Source: Rhytidiadelphus loreus | Lineage: Eukaryota > Streptophyta > Bryopsida > Hypnales > Hylocomiaceae | Assembly: GCA_947034895.1 (NCBI GenBank) | Contig: OX344761.1 | Coordinates: forward strand, 31,074,863 to 31,138,862 | Length of the DNA: 64,000 bases | Direction of reading: 5' to 3' | Shown here: positions 1 to 12,400 of the stretch, in pieces | Position numbering within the stretch: the stretch's first letter is position 1 | How the letters are laid out: each line of letters opens with the position of its first letter | Notes under the pieces: generated by a model | Databases searched by the model: none | Told to the model about the DNA's origin: nothing | Seen by the model: the letters and a program-made list of their open reading frames with translations, nothing else | Made by a program: the position numbers and the translations under genes

Positions 1-328
1 TTATTTTGTTTCAAGCATGGCATAGCATTCAACAAATATTCTTCTTAAGGCATGCTTTTTCTTTTCCCTTAAATATATCATATGGCAGTTCCGCATTATA
101 CATTGACATTGAAACTTCAAGTTCATTCTAAAATCCTCTTAATAATGGTAAACTAATATTTTATTATTATTTTATATAATAAAAATTAAATTTGATACAA
201 TTATCAGATTAAAATGTGTTAATATTTGGTCAACAAATTCTTAATGACTCAATAGTGTATTTGAATGGAATTTTATAAAGTAAAGTAGTTGAAATTGAAA
301 AATGATAGAGAGAACAATTTTTTTTTAC
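1..328. other. Intron, no exon recognised
   Basis: AT-rich sequence downstream of the last exon seen. No open minus-strand segment with splice borders resembling the remaining CFAP43 C-terminus could be found, so the gene runs out of the window. Confidence 0.5.
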
Positions 329-464
329 ATTAGTAGTTGAAGTTCTTCGAGATGGACTTCGAGATGGGCTACGAGATGAGCGAGGTGTTTTCTTTGTAGA
401 TTTACGTGATTGTTTTTTTGAAACTCTTGGAGTAGCTACTTGTTGATTAGTTGAGCTTTTTTCC
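329..464 (-). CDS. CFAP43: CFAP43-like exon 23: basic Ser/Arg-rich linker
   Basis: A 136-base exon from ATTATAG to AAT/GTAAAA (phase 0). It encodes EKSSTNQQVATPRVSKKQSR, then KSTKKTPRSSRSPSRSPSRR and TSTTN, a disordered, strongly basic RS-repeat segment after the YKKFKERPK helix, where the family has a variable linker. Its placement rests on phase agreement, the acceptor and the position after exon 22. The final C-terminal helices must lie left of the window or in bases 1-328, where I see no exon. Confidence 0.7.
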
Positions 465-3400
465 CTATAATTTTTATAAATTGACATGCATTAGAATTTT
501 GATTTTTCTGAATTTTTGTAAAATATATAGCATTCTTGGCACATTTCATTTATATGTACATATGAGTTTTGCTATGTAATTTCTTTTGCTAATTATCAAT
601 GCAAACATCATTTTTTTATTAAATTATAATAACTTTAAAACTAAAACCAATGTGGTATCTCCTTTACTTTGGTCTTTCTTTGAATTTTTTGTATAGAACA
701 TTGATTGCATCACCACAGTCTGCAAAAATTTTGCGAAAATTCCTATCCAATGCCTTGTCATCACTCATGGCAACACTGTATTTGTTTTCAAATGCATCTA
801 CCTAAATCCACATACAATGTCCAACTAATGTGCATTTTAGCATGCCAATATTTTATTTTAGAAATGTTTACAATTTACAACTATTTTGATCTTCATTTAT
901 AACTTATTTATATCTTGTTACATTATTTCACTAAAATTTGATTACAATTTGATTACAAAAAAATTCTAAATTGCTAATAACTTGGATACTTACATTATTT
1001 CACTAAAATTTGAAAGACAAAACTTTACATTTCATTAGAAATGGCTAGCAATAAGCTTTTTTGGAGTTTTTGAAGTTTGAAACATTATGATATATATTTT
1101 AATTATAGAATGGTAGATCTATAATTACCATAAAGATACAAATTATAATATTAATTATGTTTATACTTGATTACTAAATAGTTATAGTAACTTGCAATTT
1201 ATAGTATATCTTCAATTTTTTGAAATTAATAATTACTCTCCATTCTCCAAAATTGTAAAGATCGAGTCAACTAATTTTTGTACTTCACTATTTTATTTAA
1301 TAAGTCCATTTAAATTTTTTGGATTATACATATAGTTTGCACTTCTCAAGCATTTTAAAACTTGGACAATATTTTAGAAAAAAATTTATAGATAAATGTT
1401 CAAAAACATTTTAAAGAATAGCCTCTAAATCCCTTGCAATACCACTATATTTTCGTAAACCTTCTCACATTCATTGACTTTATTCAATTCTTACAAAACA
1501 TTATTGTTTATAGTTCTAATTTTCTATTTTAATATTTTGAAAGATCTCAGTAGAATCGTTTAAATTTTCAAGCTAAGATTGTGAAATTTAATGAAATTCA
1601 TTGACATGATACAATTTGTATAAAAGAAAAGTTTTTCTTAAGCATTTGAATTGTTCAAAAAGACTTATCACCACAAAAAATCAATATTAATGTTTTATAA
1701 TTAATAATTATAAATGCATTACAATCACTATTTTGTAATCAAACTAATAAAAAAGTATTTTCAAAACAATTAAAAATCTCTCATGACACACAAAATACAC
1801 ACAAAACTAGCAAACATCTTATTAATAGACTTTCTAAAAAAGGCTATTAAGAAGATTTTATCCCTTGTAATTTTTTTTACTATAGGATATTATTTTTGAC
1901 TAGTACAAAAATCACATGTAAAACATTGGAATATGAAAAAAAACGTATGTGAAAACAAACCCTTCAAAGTGAAGCAAAATGTTTTTTTCAAAGATTACCT
2001 AAGTTTGTGACAATGTGGCTTTGTTGGAATTTTGAGCCCCGTAACTCAAATTCTATTTGCAAGGAATATTTAAAGACTTTATATTTGAATACACACTCAT
2101 TTTAGAGATAGAAACAACATTTTAAGCATAGAAATTAGACACCATTTGCTTTAAAGATACATATCTCCTAACTAAAGTTTAGGGCTTGATAATTTTGAAA
2201 ATTAAAATTATATTTTAAATGTAAGAGTCTTCTTTTGAAAAAAAAATATTGCAAACAATAATTTCACTATAATAATAGTAAACAAATGCGTCTTTGTTTA
2301 TACTATCCACCTTCCTAAATGGTCAAAATGGATAGTTATGAAAATTGGTTTGGTGTAAATCACTCCAAATGATCTCCTTCTATAATTTCACATTATCCAC
2401 TACATAATATAAAATCCTACAATTATAATTTTCAAATCAATGATTACATTAACAATATTTTCACTTTAACCCCTAAAGGACCAACATGCGTTTTAAAAAA
2501 AAACATGGCAACATAGAAATTTTGGGCAGGTACGTGTGATTGGAGATTTGCATATTTTGGGCTAAAATTTTAATAGAACGTGGGGATGAGGAATATCTTT
2601 CATACGCACAAATTTCATGACATTCGGAAATATGAGTCAAAAGTTATCGCATAATATGTTGTTTGTTTCTCAACTCGGGCAGTCTGGGCAATCATTTTTT
2701 TAAGAAATAAAAATTTGAAATTTGTTCTTCAGATTTATATGCATTCAAAAAGCTTTGAATCATTGCATTTCAATAGTTGAGATGAAAGTTATGAGAATTT
2801 TTAGTTTCCGGGCAGTTATGGAAACCCTACACCAAAAAAAACTTTGAAGTCCTTTATTTTACTGAAATTTCAATATTTTTGAAAAAAATAATGCTGTTGG
2901 ATGTAGATTGTTTATTACAACAACGAAACCACTTGGATTGGAATTTTTCAATTTTATAACTAATTTATTAACAATTTAGTATTTTGAATCATTCTCTACT
3001 TCTTTCTACTTACTATATTTTTCCTATATGTTGTACAATTCCAAATGATCTAAATTTTTGTATGTGTGTAGCCAACTTGCCCTGAAGAATGAATACAAAG
3101 AAGCACAACCATTTTGGACATTTTTTCATAATGATCTGACCTCGTGAAGCGCAGCTGCCCAGTTTTTTGCAGGGCCAAAAAAAGGATTTTTGCCACTTCA
3201 AATGCTAATATCTTGCAATCTACATGGTGGAAATTTCTGAATTTTTTTTCCACATACTCTCAAACTAGAGTAATACAAGATCCTAGAGTTACATGTGTCA
3301 AAAATGATATTTTTCAAAATTTTGGTAATTGTACTAAAAATGGCAATTTTGAAGCATTTTTGGTGAGAACATAGTCAAGGAACTTTAGGGGTTAAAACCA

Positions 3401-6400
3401 AATTTTGAAATAAAAGCTAGAGAGCTTTACAAATTAAGGTGCCACTACCTTGCAACAAGTGACATAAATATTTTTCATATAATAATTTACTAAAGGATTG
3501 AAACTAGGGTTATTTAATATTTGGCAAATGTTATAACTTAAATCTGTAATATTGTTAAGTGGCATTGAAAGAATTTACTTCTTTTTTAAAAATAGAAAAA
3601 GAAGCAATTGATTGCGCTTTAAGTAACTTTAATCGTTCCAAATGCTTGCTCATATTTCCCTCTGTATTTTCATCTACAACTTCTTCAGTTTCAACTCCAA
3701 TGCTAAGCCTTGATATAGTCTCCTCAATTGCTATACACTTTGCTTCATCCTAATTCATATATTTTAACAAATGAAAATCAATTTATATAGTATAGTTTAT
3801 AAAGAAAGACATTATACTTGCTTGATCATTTGTGTATAATTTATTAATTTATAGCAATATTTAGGATATAGTGGATTTACCATGAAGTAGTTGCTTAGAT
3901 AAATACCCCGTGCATGAGTATGATATTTATATATAAATGTATATACACACTTGAATGAAATAATTGACTGTTATTTGAATATTGATTGAAATACGCACAT
4001 ATATACAAACTCAACATGTGTTGGACATTGGCTTAGGTGTCATTAAAAGTGCACACTAGTCATAGGATCGTGAATGAAAAGCAAAAAAGTTATATTCCCT
4101 CCATCCTAAAATGATTTTCTTGTTGGACAAAATGTTTTGGATTAAGGGTGAAAATAATATTATCTAAACTTGTTTTGTATTGTAAGTAAAATTCATTATT
4201 CTCCTGGCATCCTAAAAACTTTGAGTTTGGGATCCCTTTTTAAAGTGCAATTTTGAATATTGAAAATAGAATTTTGGAGGCATTTTTAAGGAGCATTGAT
4301 GGGCAATTAATTATTGAATGTGTTATTGTTGTATGAATGGAGTATTGAGGGCAATTAGTATAGATGAAGACTACGTGTAGACCTTTGTTCCACCTCTAAG
4401 AGCTTCATCTTCTTTAATTAGGCAATAGTCAAAATAATACAAAAAATAAGAACGAACAATGTTGATTGACCCCTTCAATCATTTCATTTCATTTGTCTTT
4501 CAATTGATAATTGCATGGATGGAGAGGGAATCAAAGCTCAATAGTTGTTTTGCAAGTCCTAGATAGCAATCAAAAGCTAAATTTGACCAATTTGCAACAT
4601 CAAAGAGTGCATTAGGATGATCATTTTCGAATAGAAAATTAAATTTGACAGGAAGATCATTTTGGAATAGAGGGAGTAAATTTTATTGAAATGTTGAAAA
4701 TATGAAAAGAATTACAAAAACTTATCTCTAAACCTTACTATTCTCTTGGTTTGACAATTTATTGCTTCATTGACATACTTTAGTGCTAAAAAAATTCCCA
4801 AGAATTCTTTCACTATCTATTTTTTTTAAATTATCATTTTGAACATGATAAGCCTTTGAAAACTCAATGTCATTTGCTTTGTGGAAAACTGAAAAGTTTT
4901 TTGGAAACTATATTACAATCAAAGAAATTGTAGAGAGCAGTTCCATTTGCAAAATCCTTAGTAATCTAGTTAAGGGTGATCTTTAGATTATATCCACATA
5001 ATTAGACTAACCAGTAGACAAATCAATATTTCTCAAGCCAAAAATTGAAAATTCCTTCTAAAATCTATTGTAGATTGAGTATTTGTGTATTTTACAAGAA
5101 CTTTTTTCCTTGAAGTTCAAAATATTAAATTCTAATCATAGTGATTTTTGATGGGTTTTATTTTATTTGATATATTCAAGCCATTTTTGAAAAATAATTT
5201 TTTGAACAAATTCTTTTTATTTTTTGAGGCTAGACATACCAATCAAACCTATTGAATAATAAAATAGTTGCAAGTGAAAGTCTTTAAAATCTACACAATA
5301 CAAATGCTAAAGAACTAACACACAAATCTAAAAAAAAAAATGATGGATGAAAAAACTCATTTTTGTATGCTTGGGATGTTCATTTGTTGTTCAAAATTAG
5401 AACGCCTAGTCCTTTATGGATTAAATGATATTTCAAAAAAATCCAATATCTTTTGTTTAAAAATAATCATCTCATATAAGGTGTATAAATGATTAGCAAT
5501 ATATTTAAAAATATTATACTAATAAATTTAAAGACAATTACCAATACAAAATTTTATTCTCCAAATTTTAGGAAATATTTTATTACATTTGTAAAAAAGG
5601 CTTCGAAATAATGATGGATATTAGTTTTTCAACAATAAATAAGCATTATATAGAAGTTGATCTATCGTACAACAAGGCGTTGCTGAAAAAGATCTTCCAT
5701 ATGACTATTGAAAGTTGCACATAATTCATCAACATCAGCTCTTAATTTCTTTTGCTCCGCTTCTTGCCCTCTTATTTTCTTTTCTTTTTCATCTTTGATT
5801 TGCTAAAGATTGTATTTACCAAGTTTCAAGATTTTTTTTTTCCAATTTCCTTAAAATGATTTTTAGTGCATGATATACATATTTTATACAAACTTGATTG
5901 AGTTTATAAAGTATACAAAACTTTTGTTAATTTAATAAAATTGATGTAAGTCTAATATTAATTGTTATTTTATATTAGAGGGCACTATCAAAGTTGTGCA
6001 CCTTTAGCATGGTATCAAAAGCTTTAATCTCAATATGTTGTTCTTTTGTAAATTTTTTTGGGTTGCCTTCCATCCATTTGGGACGAACAATCTCTTCTTC
6101 TTTGGCTGCAACTTCAAGCTTCTTTTCTAATTTTCCTCCCATCATATCTACTAAAGCACGCTCAGTTGCATTATTTCCAGCACGCAATCTATGAACCAAT
6201 ACAATTAAAAATAGTTGATTAAATATTTATTATTAGCAATTTAAAAAATAACTATTATACAATTTCTACAAGTTAAAAAATCTATTTTACAATAAATTGC
6301 AAAAAATGTAGTTGTGAAGATAGAATTAAGGACAATAAGATCAATCCATTCCTCATTGACAATTTGAAATGTTTCTTCACATAGTCAATACTTCACCAAA

Positions 6401-9400
6401 TTTTATAACTAACTACATATTCCAAAGGGAGGACAAAAAATATTTTGATTTTGAAGCATATCAAACAAAGAAAAGTGATAGTAAAAGAATTTAGAAATAA
6501 TAAAATTAAATCAAAGTTAGAACGCTCTAGAAGGCGTTTAATTCCACCACCAATCTACAAGATGCTCTCATGATTTGAAGTACTTTCAAATTCTAAAGAG
6601 CATTCTAAAGCCAAAACAATGTTATTGGACGTTAATGAGCATGGTACAATCCTTGGAAACTATAGGTACAAAATTGTGCTTAGTAGGGAGATAAAAACAT
6701 GGTAAAACAATTGTCTACAATTCAAATTTTAATACTATTTCCCCCCTCCTTTTTCAACTTCAAAACATGTAGTTAATTTTAAATTTGGTGGAAAATTGAC
6801 CCTATGAGAAAGGACAACATGAAAAATAGTTTTTTTTGTCTATGTCTCTACCAAGCTATTGAAATTTTGAATAGCATACAATTTTTATCTTAGTCCAAAT
6901 TTTGTATAATGTGATGGCATAACAAACATATTAGTATCGATTATTTCCCTAAGTAAACATTCATAAAATATTTACACAAAAATGATTAAACCTTGCTTCT
7001 TGTTCCTCAAATTTTCTCAATTCTTCAGCTTTAGCTCTTTCAACCTTATTCAAGTGCTTTTGCACTAAGACTTCTTCTTTCTTCACTTCAAAAATATTAG
7101 GCATCCCCTATAATTTAAGCAAACAACATTTTTCAATATTGACAAAATTACAAATCATTTGACTTTCCATGTAGAAAGTTATTTATGTGCAATTGAAAAT
7201 CACAATTTTTTTTATGTGACACTCATACCATGATTTTTAGAATATTTTTTTATAAACCAATTCAATTCAATGTTATATATTGAATGATTTGTAGTTGAGA
7301 CACCTACAAAATTCAAGTAGGCAATTTATAGTAGCAATTTTTAGACAAGTTGTTGTCATATTGAACATTCCATATATGCTACAACCAATATGTATAACTA
7401 AATTTTTGTTAAAATAGCATTATTTCACAACCATGGGATTTTTATACTGAGACCATGCATTTTGAAATCTATACTAGTTCTAGACTTTAGAAGTAAAGAA
7501 GGAAATGAATGAAAAAATGGCGTATGGAATACCATCATTTTAACAAAATTTCTTACAATGTACAAATCTTGTAAAGGATAAAGATAGACTTACATCAACT
7601 ACTTCATTCAAATTTGGCCATGGATATTCTCTTGGCCGTGACAACATTTTATGGAGATCAAGAATCCTAGTTTTCATTTCTGCAATTCTTGAGATGTGGG
7701 ATATTTTAGTCGCTCGCGCATCAACAAGTTTTTTGTTGAATTCTATCTGAGTATCCTTAAGAACCATGTACAAAAGTAGCCTCTGCGGGGGTTTTCTTCT
7801 TTCAAAATAATATTCCACATATAGAATGTTTGATTCATTCATTAAGTTTCATTATATTATTTCATCAATCATACAATAAAAAATACTAATATTGAAATCA
7901 ATATTTTATTCTATTTTAATACTTTTGAGTAATATTGTATATTTTATTTTATTAATACAAAAAATTCTTTACAAACTCTTAATGACATTTTTAGATTAAT
8001 TGAACTAGCTCTTGTGCCATTGTTTATTGCCAACTAGCCTAAGTTTAATTGAAATTAGATTTTTCTAATAATAATTGTGGTAAAATTCTAAAAAATAAAA
8101 ATATGTATGATTGCAATTTTAATTCTAAAGTACAATTCTTAATTAACTAGATTATTATTATAAAACTAGTACTAGATTAAAATTTGATTTCAAATAAAAT
8201 TGTTGTTCAAAGTAGGATTTAAAACTCAAATAACCAATATAATTATTATAAAAAAAACCTTGCATAAATTAAAAGGTATTACAAGATATACACTTCAATT
8301 AACAATAAAACAACAAATATTTTTTTACAATCAATTTTCAGGTATGTAATACAATATGAGTATTATAAAAAAGCTTCTTTCATTGAACCTTGTACATATG
8401 TCATAACATATGTTTGTTTGATATCCACTTGTTTTTATGTTAAACATAATGTCAAATGTAACATCTTGATGTTGCGTTTGACATTATTGTTAGCATAAAA
8501 ATAGGCAGACGTCACCTAAAATTGCATCACAAAAAACACAAGTTTTTTATAGTGTATGAATGTAGAGAATATGCATCACATACTTGCACTCTTTTCCTCT
8601 TGGTGGTCGTCAACTCGAAGTAGGAATACAAAAAGGTAGATGCAGACATACTTTCAACTATTTCAAGGTCTGCATCTTCTTCCTCCTCCGGTTCAGATTC
8701 AGGTTCAGACTCATTAGGGGCGGCTAGAGTTGAGTCTGTAGGAATCTCTCCATCAATTTCACTATCTTCCACCATGGATTCTTGCATTGAACCTCGAACA
8801 GATTCATGTTGTGCCACACTATTTCTATTGACATTTTAAAAGCACATTTTTACCTCTTTGTCATGAAAATATGGTAATGTCTTGCAAAATAGAAATATTC
8901 TATAACCTTTGTGAGAGACAATATCCATTGGATGGAGAATAATCTTATTTAAGAGCTTTATCATGGGAGCTATACAAAATTAACGAAGTACATCTAAGTA
9001 ATTTTGAAGAAGAAATTTTTGCCTATTCTTCAACAATACAACCAAAAGAGGCAATCACTCCTGGCCATTAATTAACCTGGCCCCCTCAATTGGAAAAATA
9101 TAATAACCCTTGATTTAAAAATAAATAAATTTGAACCCCCCTCCCAACCGTTGATCTCTCCAAATATGGATATATAGATACGGATATACATATATACAAA
9201 TACAAATACTTGAATATGTGGATATCATACATGTATATGTACATGTATACATACAAAATATACATATAGATATATGTACAAGTATATGTACAAATATATG
9301 TACAAGTATATGTACAAGTATATGTACAAGTATATGTACAAGTATATGTACAAGTATATGTATATAGATACGTACATGAATACATGTACATATGATATGG

Positions 9401-12400
9401 GATTTGTCCCATGTCACCCCACCCTCCCCTGAAATTTATAAAGTGTGTGTGGGGGGTTGAAAACATAAAAATTTAAATAAAAATATATCCCGTGGTATAT
9501 AAAAAAACTAAAAAATGATTACAAAACTTTTGAGCACATTGTGACATGGATGTCACAATGTGCAATGTGCTCAAAAGAGGCAGTTCTTGCATACAATACT
9601 TGATAACAATGTGACTAGCTTGGTCACTTGATACTTTGTGGCTTTGGTGCTTTATTAGATGGTTTTATAAGGTTTAAAGTGTAATGAGTTTGAAGTGTGG
9701 TGAATGTAGTCTCACACTCTTATGGTAATTTGACCATGTTTCACCATTAAATGTTGAGTATGAAAAATTATACTAGACTAATAAATCTCAAGTGTTATTA
9801 TTGAAAAGAATAATGAGATTCCTAAAGAAAGAAAAGAAATTACCTCAACATTTTCAGCTCTTTAGTAAAAATAGAATGACTCAAAGCTTTTCCTAACTAT
9901 GTAAATCTAGAAGATCAAATGCCATTTTAGGAGATTTACAAAAGAATTTTTGTGTGCTGCATGGCCTTCATCCACTTCAAAAGAAAAAAATTTAAAGATG
10001 TTTTGAGGTATAACTTTTGAATGGTATAAAATTACAAGCCTTAAAGATACTAGATAAATTACAAATTAGCTCGGTGGACTTGGAGAATTATATGCTTTGA
10101 TTTTTCCCTTAGCTTAACGAATAATTTCACTAGTCAATAGACTAAGAAAACTATACACAAGAAGATCTACGTGACCAATATAACAAGTTCTGGGTCTTTT
10201 CAAGGTTATTCTTTTGGTTTACACATGCCATATTTGGTTTATATAAACCAATGTATGATCTTTGCAATGCAAAGAATTATCAATTTGTTTCCAAAGCTTC
10301 AAATATACAAGATGCTACACTATATGAAGCTTTGTCTCACAAGCTTATTATATGAATACAATATCTACTTAAACTACCTCACTATACCTTTTGTCAAAGC
10401 AAAGTCTCCTCACTTTGAGTTCAAAACCAATAAATTATGGTATAATTTTCTTGTAGCATTTTTACATCAATTAGTGTAGGTGGGTGGTTGCAAGAAAGAC
10501 CAAAATATTTTGGTAGCGTTTTGCCAAACTATGATTTTTTGCGCTCAATACTATGAGTACTACAATACTACAAAATAAAACAATCTTAGTCATTGATATG
10601 AAAAATCTAAGACTATTAGTACTTTTTACTACTTGTAAGTACTGAAAGAGTACTATTTGAAGAAAAAGACAATTTGTCACAGAAAATAGATACAATTAAG
10701 TATAAATTAATAATAATTAGAAAATCATGAACAAAATCCCTCTAAAAATTAGCCATTTGTAAAGACTTGATAGTGATCACATTTCACCAATAACTAGAAG
10801 CTGAAACCATCGTAAATGTTTGGAGCGCTATGTGCAAGGGACTCCTATTTGCACGCATGTCGAGGACAAAGAATTGTGTTTTTTTGAATGCCCTTTGTTG
10901 GGCACATGCTCATTTAGTGTGGAAATAGTCTACAAAAAATTCAAGTGAACATCATAATTTTTGGATACTCTATAGTACTAATGACTCCTAAATCTCAAAG
11001 TGTAACAAATTAGCTAAATTGACATGTAATTATAAATTACTTTTCAAAATTTTTGAAAAATAACAAGTCTCATGCTTTCTAAGTTATCCATCTTCTATAA
11101 AAATTTCAAGTCCATTGGCTTCATTTCTCAAAAGTTACAGCTAATGGCAAATCTGTCACTTCAATTGTGACGCAAAATAGGACTAGTTTTTCTTGCAATC
11201 ACCCATGTATTACTACTAATATCATTATTGGTGTTTGTGTACTACTACTATTGTATATGGTGGTAACTTCAATATTACAAGCAAAATAATTAGTTAAAGT
11301 TGGAAAATGTCTACAAATTATTTTTGAAACATTTGTTTTTCATATTAAGATTTTTTTTTAAATCCCTAAAATTCTAGCATCTATTTGTAGGAATATTCTT
11401 TGCCAACCCTAACCCCCAAGTGAAGCTTTACTATTGTATCACTACTAGAATGAAGCCAATTGCAATGCAATAAGAACAAAAAGGTTTCATTGAGTTGCAA
11501 AGATTTATTGAAAAGATGTGTGAATGTCATTAGGATATTGCAAGAATGGATGAATGAAAATATGATGGATGAAATCTTGACAAAATTGTATCAATTGTAA
11601 GAGATAAGAAATTATTATTATTATCAATGCTTAGGGAGAATTGTCAATTAGTTCATTATTAGCTAGTGGTATTGGAGAGAAAAATGATGAAAAAATCTAT
11701 GAATTTTCTTCTTAGAGTTTAAAAAAAATAGAGAAAAAAGAAAACTCAATACTTGAATAAAACAGTTCAATATGGGAATTAACCCATAAACAAGCGTCAC
11801 AAAAGTTTTGTGTCCAATGAATAACAAAGAATCCTTTTGAATGGGACAAAAGTGCAACTATCCATCTTTGGAATTTTGTTGTGAAAAGCGGAGGTCTTCT
11901 ATATTAGTTTGACTTTCAATGAGTGTTTTTGTATTTTTTTTTTTTTGAAGCTACTGGTTACCCTCGTGGTTACCAACTTACCATGGTATACAAAGGTATA
12001 ATTTCCATAGTCACTAGTCCACCCATAATCAACGTTGAGGACATTTTTGGCTGATGAATGACAAAGAATCTCTCCATATGGGACAGAAGTGCTACTATTC
12101 ATCTTCAAAATTTTGTGTGAAAAGGGAACATCTTCTACTAACATTAGTTTGACTTCCAATGAGTGCTTTTGCATTTTTTAAGCCAACAATTCGCATGGTT
12201 CCAAAACAACTCATTTCCACAGTGACCATACCATTGTTGAAGTGTTAAGGGTTAAAGGAAAATATTTGGTAACTTAAAACTCAAAAAAATCTCTCGAATG
12301 TTGTTTATTATCATTATTTTATTATTATTGTTCTTATTATTATGATGATCATCATCTCCAACCTGGTCTCTCCTTGATTGACATCTTGGACTTCTGAACT

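Noticed and set aside
3013..3374. Overlapping small frames on both strands
   Set aside because: They lie inside the TTAA-bounded repeat; the related copy at 15471 does not preserve them.
9086..9466. Open frames of 100-126 codons on the minus strand rich in Tyr, Thr, Cys
   Set aside because: They are translations of a 12-bp minisatellite and are open in two frames, which real genes rarely are.
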